From Paracyclopina nana (Eukaryota; Arthropoda; Copepoda; Cyclopoida; Cyclopettidae), in the NCBI GenBank assembly GCA_019096065.1, contig JAGUCH010000006.1, positions 702,001-766,000 on the forward strand: 64,000 nt of DNA, written 5' to 3'. This document shows, piece after piece, positions 47,315 to 57,952 of this stretch. A model generated the notes under the pieces. It was not told the origin of the DNA. It saw only the letters and a list, made by a program, of their open reading frames with translations, and searched no databases. Both the position numbers and the translations under genes were made by a program. How positions within the stretch are numbered: position 1 is the stretch's first letter; every line of letters starts with the position of its first letter.

Positions 47315-48061
47315 TTAGATATTGTTGTAAGAGATGGCAAAGAGACGATTTCGCCGTCTCTGCTCCTCCTCCTGCAAGGGGGGCGAGTCAGGATGCGAAA
47401 CCGTTGGTGAACTTCCCAGCGGGGAGGCTCCATAAGCCATGTTTGGCAAGCTCTGTACAACTCCTGGGAAAGGTTGATAAACCATCGGATGAGGGGTCGG
47501 GGCGATGGACATTGTCGAGGCGAAGGGCGTGACATAGGGTGACGCATAGCCTGGACAGCCATATGGGGCAGGGGCTTGTTGGGGGTAGACCGGTGGCTGC
47601 ACATTTGCAGCTTGGGAGTGCATGATCAACAGTGAGTCTCTGGCCCTTTTCCTCGCGCTGGCCTTCTTCCGCCATTTCCTGAACCGCAGTCCAATCCATA
47701 GCAAAGCCATCAAAGCGCAAAAGGCCACTCCATAGAAGATCCAATGCGTGACATCTCTGCCAGTTGCCTCAGCAGCTGACTTGTCCTCCTCGCTGGAGCC
47801 TTGCGGAACCATGATATCGATGTCCGCTAGCCTAATACCAGTGTGGCTGGTCTCATCAACAACCTGAGTCTTCGCTTTGTCGGCGCTGTTGGTTGTACTT
47901 TGACCTGATCCCATTATAACCTCCGACCAAGTGCAATTTACAGGGGGACAATTTTTTACAATGCTTTTTGCAATTAGGGCAGCTAACTTCTCTTCGTTTT
48001 TCTTAGCCTCTTCTGCGGTCGGCGTGTTCAAAGTACCGAGCCACTGGGTGTATGTATACAT
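47315..48061 (-). CDS. Gypsy element ORF2: single-pass membrane protein
   Basis: 249-codon region; the first true ATG is at 48061, giving 248 residues. The N-terminal half is hydrophilic with a few cysteines (NCPPVNCTW, an N-glycosylation-like site). A transmembrane helix (WIFYGVAFCALMALLWIGL) follows near residue 107, then a very basic stop-transfer (RFRKWRKKASARKRARD). The C-terminal half is Pro/Tyr/Gln-rich, with repeated P-Y words like those of late-domain or WW-binding tails. Together with ORF3 it occupies the env position. I know no matching envelope family. A GTAAGT donor lies just upstream in the leader of this ORF (near 48078). Confidence 0.78.
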   Translation of the reverse strand: MYTYTQWLGTLNTPTAEEAKKNEEKLAALIAKSIVKNCPPVNCTWSEVIMGSGQSTTNSADKAKTQVVDETSHTGIRLADIDIMVPQGSSEEDKSAAEATGRDVTHWIFYGVAFCALMALLWIGLRFRKWRKKASARKRARDSLLIMHSQAANVQPPVYPQQAPAPYGCPGYASPYVTPFASTMSIAPTPHPMVYQPFPGVVQSLPNMAYGASPLGSSPTVSHPDSPPLQEEEQRRRNRLFAISYNNI

Positions 48062-48154
48062 CAAAAAAGACTTACTGAGTGCTGATGGAAATGTTCTCCT
48101 GGAGAAGGTGCTGCTGCAAAAGCTGGGCGTTGAGTGAGGTGCTTTACTTACTAG

Positions 48155-51100
48155 TCATAACGATGCATTTGCATCGAGGTCAGCCGTCTTATGCTTGCGT
48201 AAGAAGCGCTTGTTCCTCACACTGATCACGCCATCATCATTTTTGATGACGTAGCTTCTACCGGAATGCCGAACTTCGAGGATTACTACAACATCCTCCC
48301 ATAGCTTAGTGACCGCATTTTGCATGCGCACTTTTTCCCCCACCTTGAAATCTGGAATGATCTCGTTTGGCAATTGCTTCTTTTCAGCTCTGGGTTCTGG
48401 CATCTCAAGCTTTGTCATCTCATGCAAGATTGGTAATTTCGTCCTTAAATGACGGCCCAAAAACATCTTCGCAGGGGATTTGCCGTCTGCTCGTGCCAGA
48501 TTTCGAAATTCCAGCACAGCGGCATTCATCTCCCTTAGGGTCTTGGTTTTCATAACCAGCCTTTTCATGTTTTTCACACTAGCTTCCGCGGTCCCATTGG
48601 ACTCGTGGTGATAAGGGCTGCTGGTGGTGGCAATTATGCCATGCTCTTTACAAAACTCACGCATTTCATGAGAGGTGAAGCATCCAGCATTGTCGGATCT
48701 CATCACGATCGGGTACCCAAATGTGGCAAAAATGATCGTCAACTTCTTGATGATTTCCTCACTAGTGTATCTTACCATCTTGAAAATCCAAGGCCAACCA
48801 CTGAAGGTGTCCACAACTATTAAATAGTCTGCCCCTTCATGATGGCCCAAATCCATTGCAATACTCTGCATTGGGGCCGTTGGTACCATGTTCTCGCCTT
48901 CTTCATCATGCGGTAAAGAGGCCATGTACTTCTGGCACATTTCGCACTCTTCTACTGATTGTCTGATATCCTTGGTCATACCACTCCAATAGTAGAATTG
49001 TCTGGCCGTAGCCAGGCTCTTCGTTTGCCCAGGATGCGCAATATGAAGAGTCCTCAAGATGAATGGACGTGCTTCCTTTGGTACGAAGACACGTTTCCCA
49101 TCAATGACAACCATTCCATCTTGGACTGAAAGCTGCCCCCAAAGGTTTTGGGGCACCAGCTTTAATGCATGAATGGCCACACCCTTCTTCTTATGATGAT
49201 GAAGGTCTTCCTGGATGGCCTCAATTAGATCCTGATACTCCTTGTCAGCTCTTGCTGCATCATGGATTTCTTGGAATGCCGGATCTTCTTGTGCTGAGAC
49301 AGAGAGGGCTGAGATTACGCTGATCTTTGAGTTCTTCAAAGTTTCTGTTTCTTCAGCGTCTGGGTGGTCATCTGAGAAGTTAATGGGATGTCTTGACAAG
49401 GCATCTGCAATGAAGTTTAACTTCCCCTCAAGGTAGACCAAATCGAAGTTGAACGGTAGTAGCCTCTCCCTAAGCCTCAAGAGTCTGGAGTTAGTGATCT
49501 CTGCCATGTCCTTGTTCATAATACCAAGTAAAGGCTTGTGGTCAGTCTTCACCAAAAATTTTGGGCAGCCATGCAGAAAATGCGAGCTCTTCTCACATCC
49601 ATAGACTATTCCCAGCAACTCCAGCTCAATAGTTGCATAATTCTTCTCAGCAGCGGAGTTGACCTTGGACCCACAGGTAATCAGGTAGCTCCTGTCCGGG
49701 TCTTTTGGGTCATACTGAGTTAGAATGTAGCCGATGCCATATAACCTGCTGGCATCCGTTGTCAACACTGTGGTCTTGTTGACATCAAAATGCTTCACCA
49801 ACAAAGGTCCGGTCAGGATCTTCTTCAGCTGGTTGAAGTCTTCTTCGTGTCTTGGTAACCACTGAAACTGAACTTTGGCCTTGGTTAGCTCCCTCAATGA
49901 AGCTGACATGTGGGCCAAATCAGGCAAGAAACTTCCTAAAGTTTGAGCCAATCCCAAAAAGCTTCGCACATCCGACTGGTTGGCTGGCCTTGGGTACTCC
50001 CTGATTGCTTTCAAGTTGTCATCGTGTGGTTCTACACCATTCTTGCTGACCATGAATCCAGCAAACTTGACACGTTCACCCATGTGCAGCTTTTTGGGTG
50101 ATAAGCTGACACCATAGGTTTTGCAGTTGCTGAGGAGGACATCCAGATTGTGCAGGGCTTCCTGCTCTGTTTCCCCCCAGATGAGGACATCATCGACCAA
50201 TTTGACTCCCTTTCCGTTCAGGCCAGTCATGATCATGTCGCTCCTGCAGCACCACTCATCGCTGGAAGATGTGAGCCCCATGGGAGCTCTCACATAACGG
50301 AATCTTCCCTGTGGTAGCAAAAATGTAGTCAAGTAGGATGACTTTTCTTCCAACTTGATCTGGTGGTATCCCTGCGCACAGTCTCCGACCACAAACCACT
50401 GAGCCTTTGCAGGGATGCTCTTCAACAAATGGAATGCAGACGTAAAGGGGTGGGTTGGTCTCTTCACGTACTTGTTCAGCTGAACGAAGTCCGTAACCAA
50501 CCTGACTGATTTGCCATCAGACTTGATGACAAAGAAACCTCTAGAGGTCCAATCTGTCATCTCCCCTGGCTTCAGCTTCTTGACAATGTCGGCATCCTCC
50601 AAATCCTTAATGCACTTGTCCGCCGCTGCTTTGAGATGCACCGGTATGGCATTGGTTGAAGAGATCCTCATAGGTTTTATGTCCCCATCCACTAGGTGGA
50701 TCTTCATGGGTTCACCCTTCATAAACCTGGTTTTGTCAAGCTTGTCTGCAAAGACCTCTGTATATTTGAGCTTCAAGCTCTCCAGAGTCATATCCATTGT
50801 GGTTGCTGCGATTGCCGTGGAGTTAATGTTTAGGCCAACCACGCCTAATATCTCCAGTGTCTGCCAGTCGACAATCACCTCTTCATCGTCACCAAGTGAA
50901 GCGACCACTGCATTGGTTACTACAACCACTTTCATGCCACGTGATATTGCAATCTCACATGTTCTGCTCGTCTTCACTTCGGTGCCATCAACGCTCCTGA
51001 CGGTCTCCGGATTGGGATATATTGGCATCCCCATCTCCGCTGCAACTTTCTCATCAACCACAGTAATGGTTGCTCCAGTATCTGGCAGGCAATACGTAGA

Positions 51101-52954
51101 GAAAGCAGACCCTACCTCAGGGCAAAATAATAGCTTGGCCTTGGGAGTTGGCCTTGATGACGTGACCCTGGTAGCATTGGGTAGGCATGAGGGCCGCAGC
51201 CCGCTCACTGCCTTGGAGATCTTCTGCTGCATCTCCTTCTTTTTTCTGCTCTTGGTCTTCGCCATCTTGATAACCCCTGCCCCTCCGTCATCTTCCTCCA
51301 TCCTCTTGATGCGACTCTGAAAAATGAACGGCAGAGAGTATCTATCTTTTGATTTTTTCATAATGCGTATTGCCTCATTGCAAGCAATAGCGTTTTTACA
51401 CTCCAATGTGCTAGAAAAATCAAAACTCAAAGGCAACTTAACTGTGAATTTTTTAATGGCTTTCTTCGGGTTCCCATTCGGCTTCTTCTCGCCACCCTCG
51501 CCCTTGCCTTTCTTCTTGAAGCACTTGTCCGCCCCATGACCCTTCTTCTTGCAAAATTGACAGGTTGGTGCCTTCGGACAATTTGGTCGGAGGTGCTCTT
51601 TACTTCCGCATTCAAAACAACCTCCATGCTTCTTCTTCTGGCTTGAACCTGCGGCCTCAGCCCCAGCATTCGAGCCCATGGCCTTTTTCTTGCGATAAGC
51701 AGTAGGCCCAGCCTTCTTCACGGTAGGGTTCTCGTAACCCTCTTCGGTGGCTGTATTAACATCATACATGTTGCCAGCCGATTTGAGCTCATCCATCGTT
51801 GCTTTGCCGCCAGCTAAGTTGTCGGCCTTGATAAGCTCTTTCCGTAAGGCTTTATTAGCTAGAGAGCTCATATAGAGGTACTTCATTACCGTCTCTATGT
51901 CCATGCTCTCAAACTCGGCTGCTTTGCATTTCAGCTCAAATGCAGCCCAACTCGTTCCATGCAGCTCGCTTGGGTTTGTACTTTTGTGACGAAAGCACTC
52001 CAGTCTTCTCTTAGACAATGGAAACGCCAGCTGGAACTCGTTTACTACGATCCTCTCCATTGAAAGGATCCAAGGAGTGCCCACATTTTCATCTTGTATG
52101 AAAAGGGGCGATTCCGCACTCAACTTTGCTGAAATCTTGGCTGATAGATTGGCATCAAATAATACCAGACTGTAAGTGTGCTGGGCATCGATGGACTTCT
52201 TCTGGATCTCCGACTCTTGAACGTAGGTCTTCCAAGTCCTCAAAAAAACCTGCAGCTCAATGGCTGTAGCACCAGTCTTCAGCGTTTTCGGCTTCAGATT
52301 TGCATCCGGCTTGACAATTTTTCTGTCCTCTGATGCCGGTGCATTTGATGCCGATATGGCAGTTGGGTTGGCCTTTTCGTACCGGCCTGTGATTGCCAGT
52401 GCTTTCAATTCCAGGGCATCCTTTCTCTCGAACATCTCCTTGACCTTGTCAGCTTGAGTGACTCGGGTCTCGTCCGGCAGGTTATTTAGAATCTGCATGA
52501 TGCTATTCTCCTGGTCGACCAACTTTTGTTTCAGCTTCTGGAGCTCTTTTGCTTCTGAAACTGAAATATCCTTCTGCCTTTCCAGGGCCTCGCATAGCTT
52601 CTCTCCGGCATTCATGTGCCTGGACAACCAACTCTTGTGTCCATTGAGACTATGTATTTGTTTGGTGAGGTCCTCGAGTGCTCTTGCACCTCTGGCTTCG
52701 GAAAGCTTTCCGATTGCCAATTGCAAGTCAGTTGGATTCTCCTTCTCGGTCATCGCTAAATTTGCTCTGACCACACTTGTATCAAATGTGTCCTCGTCAC
52801 TATTTGTGGCTGCCAAAAGCGTATCTTCGGGGCCCTCCGCTTCTTCTTTGGCTTCTTCTAAGGCTTTCACTTGCCTTTGAAGTGCTGCAAATACGTTCTG
52901 ATCTGCAGTATGCCACTCTTCTTCGCCAGCACTTTTAATTGAGTCCTGGCTCAT
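48155..52954 (-). CDS. Gypsy element gag-pol polyprotein
   Basis: One open frame of 1599 residues from the ATG at 52954; codons upstream to 52972 are open but lack an ATG. Gag has a coiled-coil N-terminus and CCHC knuckles starting at residue 446 (CFECGSKEHLRPNC, then CQFCKKKGHGADKC). The aspartic protease motif DTGA is near residue 625. The reverse transcriptase catalytic pair is in VDDV at 920-923, a variant of the usual YxDD. RNase H has TTDAS, the ELELLG stretch and KTDHKPL. Integrase has an HHCC finger (HIAHPGQTKS to CEMC) and Asp1368, Asp1421 and Glu1457 with 35 residues between the last two. There is no frameshift between gag and pol, and every catalytic residue is present. Confidence 0.95.
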   Translation of the reverse strand: MSQDSIKSAGEEEWHTADQNVFAALQRQVKALEEAKEEAEGPEDTLLAATNSDEDTFDTSVVRANLAMTEKENPTDLQLAIGKLSEARGARALEDLTKQIHSLNGHKSWLSRHMNAGEKLCEALERQKDISVSEAKELQKLKQKLVDQENSIMQILNNLPDETRVTQADKVKEMFERKDALELKALAITGRYEKANPTAISASNAPASEDRKIVKPDANLKPKTLKTGATAIELQVFLRTWKTYVQESEIQKKSIDAQHTYSLVLFDANLSAKISAKLSAESPLFIQDENVGTPWILSMERIVVNEFQLAFPLSKRRLECFRHKSTNPSELHGTSWAAFELKCKAAEFESMDIETVMKYLYMSSLANKALRKELIKADNLAGGKATMDELKSAGNMYDVNTATEEGYENPTVKKAGPTAYRKKKAMGSNAGAEAAGSSQKKKHGGCFECGSKEHLRPNCPKAPTCQFCKKKGHGADKCFKKKGKGEGGEKKPNGNPKKAIKKFTVKLPLSFDFSSTLECKNAIACNEAIRIMKKSKDRYSLPFIFQSRIKRMEEDDGGAGVIKMAKTKSRKKKEMQQKISKAVSGLRPSCLPNATRVTSSRPTPKAKLLFCPEVGSAFSTYCLPDTGATITVVDEKVAAEMGMPIYPNPETVRSVDGTEVKTSRTCEIAISRGMKVVVVTNAVVASLGDDEEVIVDWQTLEILGVVGLNINSTAIAATTMDMTLESLKLKYTEVFADKLDKTRFMKGEPMKIHLVDGDIKPMRISSTNAIPVHLKAAADKCIKDLEDADIVKKLKPGEMTDWTSRGFFVIKSDGKSVRLVTDFVQLNKYVKRPTHPFTSAFHLLKSIPAKAQWFVVGDCAQGYHQIKLEEKSSYLTTFLLPQGRFRYVRAPMGLTSSSDEWCCRSDMIMTGLNGKGVKLVDDVLIWGETEQEALHNLDVLLSNCKTYGVSLSPKKLHMGERVKFAGFMVSKNGVEPHDDNLKAIREYPRPANQSDVRSFLGLAQTLGSFLPDLAHMSASLRELTKAKVQFQWLPRHEEDFNQLKKILTGPLLVKHFDVNKTTVLTTDASRLYGIGYILTQYDPKDPDRSYLITCGSKVNSAAEKNYATIELELLGIVYGCEKSSHFLHGCPKFLVKTDHKPLLGIMNKDMAEITNSRLLRLRERLLPFNFDLVYLEGKLNFIADALSRHPINFSDDHPDAEETETLKNSKISVISALSVSAQEDPAFQEIHDAARADKEYQDLIEAIQEDLHHHKKKGVAIHALKLVPQNLWGQLSVQDGMVVIDGKRVFVPKEARPFILRTLHIAHPGQTKSLATARQFYYWSGMTKDIRQSVEECEMCQKYMASLPHDEEGENMVPTAPMQSIAMDLGHHEGADYLIVVDTFSGWPWIFKMVRYTSEEIIKKLTIIFATFGYPIVMRSDNAGCFTSHEMREFCKEHGIIATTSSPYHHESNGTAEASVKNMKRLVMKTKTLREMNAAVLEFRNLARADGKSPAKMFLGRHLRTKLPILHEMTKLEMPEPRAEKKQLPNEIIPDFKVGEKVRMQNAVTKLWEDVVVILEVRHSGRSYVIKNDDGVISVRNKRFLRKHKTADLDANASL

Positions 52955-52975
52955 GGACACTTTTGTTGACACTTT

Positions 52976-53128
52976 TTTGTTGTGATGCTGCCAAGGGTGG
53001 CGGAACTTTCACAATTCCACTCACGAAACCTTCTCCGGCTGCCTCTCACACTTTGTTGTCGTGATGCTGCCAAGGGTGGCGGAAATTTTCCACTCACAAA
53101 CCTTCTTCGGCTGCTTCTCAAACCTTCC
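52976..53128 (-). repeat. Tandem duplication in the gypsy leader
   Basis: A unit of about 70 bases between the 5' LTR and gag is present twice, marked by GATGCTGCCAAGGGTGGCGG, then CCACTCAC-AAACCTTCT-CGGCTGC. The two units differ at several positions, so the duplication is older than this insertion. Leader repeats may act in packaging or translation; that is inference. Confidence 0.75.
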
Positions 53129-53159
53129 CTCTTCTAGGAAAGGGCCTCTTATGCGAAGA

Positions 53160-53177
53160 GACTGAGAACTGACGCCA
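53160..53177 (-). other. Putative primer-binding site
   Basis: In element orientation TGGCGTCAGTTCTCAGTC starts directly at the LTR boundary. TGG would pair with the CCA end of a tRNA. I could not assign the tRNA by eye. Confidence 0.6.
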
Positions 53178-53474
53178 TGGTTGGTCCCGACCTCGTGGGT
53201 GACACTTAAGGCACTACTACTCGAGCTACGTCGGTTGGATCCCTGGTCTTGTACCAGGAAACCGTGAGCACTACTACGCCGAGATTTACCAGATCGAGGC
53301 GAACGTATCCACTTTGATACGAGATGTGTACTGAGTGTAATTCAGTGCAAGCTTAAGCAATACAGAAAGAATGAATGAGTGCACGCGCGCGCTGGGGTAA
53401 CAAGGGAGTATCTACTATAGCTATAATACACGTGAGAGTCAATATAGGGAAGTATGCTTCAACATGATACAACA
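53178..53474 (-). repeat. 5' LTR of the gypsy element
   Basis: 297 bp, matching the 3' LTR at every position I compared. It is the promoter-bearing copy in element orientation. Confidence 0.95.
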
Positions 53475-53479
53475 CAGAC

Positions 53480-54056
53480 AAGCTCAAAATATCGTCTTTG
53501 GAGGTATTAAGGCTCTATAGCCTTCGAGATTTTCCTTTTCCTCAGCCATGCACTATTAATAAAAAGCCTGCTTAGAGCTGAGCTTTGAAATAAGGCTCTT
53601 TAATGATGCGAGGTTTTTATCTAACCTCTATAAGATAAGGAGACGTGAACGCTTACCCAAAGTTGAGCCGGAATTGCACCCATTCGTCCATGCCACGTTT
53701 GCCCCTAAAACTTTGCCTATCGCGTGGGAGTATTGTAATGATTTTATGCTACCGCAAGATAGCACAAAAAATCAATCTCGATTCCAGCACTAAAATGTCA
53801 ACATCACAATTTAAAGAATTGCTACCATCAATCGTCTTAGTTGCGGAGCGGAATTTGCAGAGTAATTTCCATTTGCATTGTCATTCCTCTTAAAAAGGAG
53901 GGGATATATCTAACATAAAAGAGCGACAGCTATCAGCCACATTGTACTCTGTCTTTTTAGTGTGTTTTTTTATGGCAGCAGCAGCTACTTTGCAGATCTG
54001 TCCCCAATATCATTGTAAGTGTTTCAGTTTACCTTTTTTCAAGGCCAGCGTTTTTG
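53480..54056. other. Spacer downstream of the LTR element
   Basis: No supported gene. It includes a short ATG-led stretch at 53972-54014 followed by GTAAGT, but the next acceptor-like site leaves an intron of only about 29 bases. Confidence 0.4.
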
Positions 54057-54251
54057 ATGCTCAAAGCCGCGTTCGTCGCCGAGATTCGCCGCTCGCTGCA
54101 GCGACCCGAGGAGCGTCAGTTGACGCAAGAGCTGCAACGCGCGTTGAAATCACCACATCGACCGATTCTTAACACTGTGCGTTCTACAGACAAACTATGT
54201 GACATCAGTGCTGCTTTCAAGTTTGCAGATATGCTACATCCACTGCCATGA
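54057..54251 (+). CDS. Candidate coding exon, GC-rich, unrecognised
   Basis: A block of about 110 bases (54055-54165) is far more GC-rich than its surroundings and reads as an amphipathic segment (MLKAAFVAEIRRSLQRPEER, then QLTQELQRALKSP) with third-position G/C bias. The remaining codons to the TGA at 54249 are less convincing. It may be an exon of a gene whose other exons I did not find, or a short peptide gene. No family recognised. Confidence 0.3.
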   Translation: MLKAAFVAEIRRSLQRPEERQLTQELQRALKSPHRPILNTVRSTDKLCDISAAFKFADMLHPLP

Positions 54252-54511
54252 TGGATAGCTCTTTCCCGCACAAATTGCCCCCTTTTTCAGCCGAAATGGA
54301 GAGCTATTCCAACCATCATCCAGGAATTCACGATGACGTAAGTTTTGAATTTTCCTTAGCTGTAGCAGCTACTGGCTCACATCACATCGTGGGTGGACTC
54401 GTTATGCTCTACATATTCATTTGCATCAGCCAAGGCCAGCAGCAGAAATTTGGGGCCAAAAGTATATATGAGCTGAGCAACAGACAACCAAAAATAGTCG
54501 CTCTCGTATGA
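54251..54511 (+). CDS. Doubtful small membrane-protein ORF
   Basis: An ATG at 54251 overlaps the preceding stop and opens an 86-residue frame with one hydrophobic segment (HHIVGGLVMLYIFICIS). Inside it lies a sharp acceptor CCCCCTTTTTCAG (54278-54290) and a GATGAC/GTAAGT donor (54338/54339), so part of it may instead be an exon of about 49 nt. Evidence is weak either way. Confidence 0.22.
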   Translation: MDSSFPHKLPPFSAEMESYSNHHPGIHDDVSFEFSLAVAATGSHHIVGGLVMLYIFICISQGQQQKFGAKSIYELSNRQPKIVALV

Positions 54512-57500
54512 TGGCCACCCAAGGAGAATCAGACATGATTAGACCCCACCTGAATCTCCTCAGCGATTTCCAATTAGTTGGGGATTTCTGGGGGAAAATT
54601 AGATCTCAATTCCTTCTGTCCGGCCACCGCACAGTGGGCCACGGAGACCCTTATTTCTCCATTTCAGCTAAATTATGAAATCCAGTTTCAAACACTTTTT
54701 TATCTTATAATAGTTCCTATGGGTTCTTGGTGATCAGAATTGGCCATTTAAAAGGCTCTAAATTCAATTCGATTTGTGAATTGAAGATCATGTTTGAGAA
54801 GCATCCTGATTTTGATAAAAAAATCTAAGAAAAAAGAAATGTCAAAAAGTGGCTACAAGCTTTTACTGTTCCATTAGAACTATGATTTTTTTGTTGAAGC
54901 CTTTAATTAGAGTTAGTTTAAGTATTTTAGGCCACAAGAGAACAGGATTTCATTTAAAATAAGTGTCAAAATTGACCCAAAAAGATGACTCTTCTATTTC
55001 CATGTAAAACTAAACCAAATATTAGCAGAACTTATTATGTCCAAGGTTGTCCAACCTATAACACTGTCAAATTAGAGAAAAAGTAATATGAACAGGGTTG
55101 GATTGCAAAAAAAGTGCGTGGATGTGCGTAAGACTTTGCTAGAAAGAGTTAAAAGTTCGAGTTTTACAGTCATTTAGGGGCTTTTCTAATGCACTGCCGA
55201 TTTGACGAAAAATCAGAAATGGAGGAAAATGCTTCAACGGGACCCACTGTGCACCGTGAAAAGGGATCAGTTTTAGCTTCTTATTCAGCAAAAGTAAAGC
55301 GAGCGTGAACGCAGAGAAATGATGGTGTTAAAATAGTCCAGCAAATGCGACCCAAAGAGGATTTCAATGGAAGAAAAACTGAAGATAGTCGTGCTCGTGT
55401 GAAAAAACTGGCTGGTCAATTCATTATGGCTCGTAGCTATCATGAAATGGTTTTTTAATGATGGGGCAAGGGCGGTAAAAATCACAATTCCAAAGTACTT
55501 GATTTTGCTCTAAAAGCCACAATTTTCAAAAATATCTCGATCGTGGAACGAAAAAATACCAACACGAACTATGAGTGCATTTCTGCATAAAAATCAAGCA
55601 AAGTCAGACAAATTAGCTTCACATTTTACATGAACTTTATAATAAGAGGCCTTTTTTCTGAGCTTTCGGCCAAAAATGCAATCAACATAACAATTTGTTC
55701 AACTCCTCCAGGCAAATGGTGGCTTTTAAAGGGATAAAAAAGTTTATAAAAATGAAATGCTTTGTTTCATCTCTCAGTAATTAGAGCCGCCTTTTTGTGA
55801 TGCTTTCAGCTAAAGTTTGAGAAATCTTGGTCAAATCTTCTCAGCTCTTCAAGACGTACGACGTGATAAATATATGGTATAGCAGTGTCGAAACGTACAA
55901 AACAAAGTGTTAAAATTCTCCCACAAAAAAGAATCATTTAACTGCTAAAGAGGGCCCATTAAGCTAACGTTTACGTTCAATAACCGCAAATATTGTCAAG
56001 TTTGTAATTATCACAATGGACAACTAAAGTCATTCTTTAATGTCTTGAAAATTCAATATGCTTTTTTACGCATTATTTTCAAGCTCTAAATTCAAATTTC
56101 GATAACAGGATAAGACAGTAATCACTGCGAATTGGAGATGGAAAAAAATGTAGGAAGTTTTGGCTTTGCCATGAAAAAAACTGGTGCATTTAAGTTAATT
56201 GTTACAACAGCAGCAGCAAGGAGGGCAGGAAAAAACCACGTGTTATTCAAAAGATGGATCATGTTGCGCGGATTTCAACTACAAAAGAAGCCTCTTGGAA
56301 TCTCGTACAAGTTGGCAAGTCCATAACATTGAATGAATGAATGGAAGAGGCTGAAGGCCAGTTTTGCCTGTAGTACTTTATAATGAGCCTAATGGTCGTT
56401 AAGGCAGAATCAGGTCAAAAACCCGCGACTAAATAGTGCATATATGTTATAACTGAAGTCGTGGTTGAAAATTGCAATCAATTGCATTGAACCAACTAGT
56501 AGGAATTTGCCTGAAGCTTGAAGAAAAAAAACCGAGCAAACAAAGCTTAAGCAGAGTATTATATATGGTCAATTTTTGGCAAGATGTAATTTCGCAGCAC
56601 ACAACAAGCAGCCAAATGCAACAACGTAGCAAAAACCTTGTGATTGCATGTCAAGTCCTGCTATACCTAAGCTTGAAAGGCACTAAAAATAATAGAGTTG
56701 TCTTCCAGGACAATTTTTTGATTTGTATAATTAAGATCCTCGCCTACATATTATGAGATAAGCACACTGGGGTAAATTCTGTGGATTTAAAGCAGTGATG
56801 TACTAGCACAGAGAAACGCTAGCTTAGCTGTTTGAATGCTGATCCTCTGATAACATTTGGCTCAAGTGCAAAATCCCACCCCACCAGACACTCACAGACA
56901 GCTTAACTCATTGTTCTGCAATGGATGTGTTCAATTGTGATAGGAAGCCAAAAACCAATATTTTTAACTGCACTTTAACATCTTGGTAGGGCAGTTTGGG
57001 TCACTCAAGTGTGGCCTCATTTGGAGGCTAAATGGAGGTCATAACTATTAAGGGAAGGTGCATTTTAGCAATTGAAAAAGATACAAAATCATAAAAGAGG
57101 CTAATGGGTAAAGAATAATAGCAAACAAGCATCTTTTAAAAGGAGTTCATTTTCTTCCTTGATGACAATTGGAAAAAAGTGAGCTTTGTCTTTTTTATAT
57201 GGTACATTTGCACTTCTCTTATTGTGGTGGTGCCAGGCTGATTTTTGCATAGGCTCTTTTCATTAAGTGCAATTTCTGTGCAATGCTCCCAGCCATTCAC
57301 CCTTTGAAATGAATACTACTATATGATTTTAAATAGTAAGACAAGTCTGAACAATGGCAATGTTGAAGAGGTTTAATTTTTGCCACTTCTATAAGCTCTG
57401 ACATTGTTTCAGCCAATTGTTGCATATTCATGCCAAAATCACGCCGAGTCATGCCCTTAAAAGAGTAATTTGGAAGTAGAGTTCAACTACTACTGGCACA

Positions 57501-57952
57501 GTCGTAATCCACGCTTTGGAGCAAACAAAAAAGCCATTTTGATTAACAACTAAGAAAAAAAATGCGTTCCAATGACCGTGCTAATTAACATCAACAAGTT
57601 CAAAGCTCCCGGATTTTCGTCGTCGACTGATGATGATCCTCTTTTTCGGCCAAATGCATGAATTCCCCCACCGGCCATAAAAGAGCTGACCACATCCAAA
57701 GGAGAACCGGTGGGGCACCATTTTGCTTTGTTTTCAAGCTATTAAAAGTGTTTTTCATCAAATTGTGTCAGCCAAGGTCGATGGCATTTTGGGGCTGCAA
57801 AATGTCAGATTTAGCCCGTTCTCCTCAGCATACCACTATTTTTTTATGGCTCATTTGGTAGAAGAAGTGTTGCAGCTCATTTTGAGACCCAAAAACTTGA
57901 ACAACAACAGCTACTGCATAAGGTAGACTCGATGCAAGAGTGTCTGTCCCAA
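54512..57952. other. Long gene-free spacer
   Basis: AT-rich, with no frame showing codon bias, no splice-flanked island and no clear element ends. It lies upstream of the KLF gene, so part could be intron or regulatory sequence of that gene. Confidence 0.5.

Larger units (their letters stand above)
45983..53474 (-). mobile_element. Complete Ty3/gypsy LTR retrotransposon, 7492 bp
   Basis: Transcribed on the minus strand. LTRs at both ends (297 bp each) appear identical. The target duplication is CAGAC at 45978-45982 and 53475-53479. In element order it has LTR, primer-site candidate, leader with a tandem duplication, one long gag-pol frame (protease, reverse transcriptase, RNase H, integrase), two extra ORFs, polypurine tract, LTR. 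The domain order and the integrase DX35E motif place it in Metaviridae (Ty3/gypsy). All frames are open, so it should be recent. Its base composition is clearly more GC-rich than the surrounding transposon debris. Confidence 0.96.

Noticed and set aside
50511..51320. 269-codon plus-strand frame inside the gypsy element
   Set aside because: Antisense to protease and reverse transcriptase, with no motif of its own.
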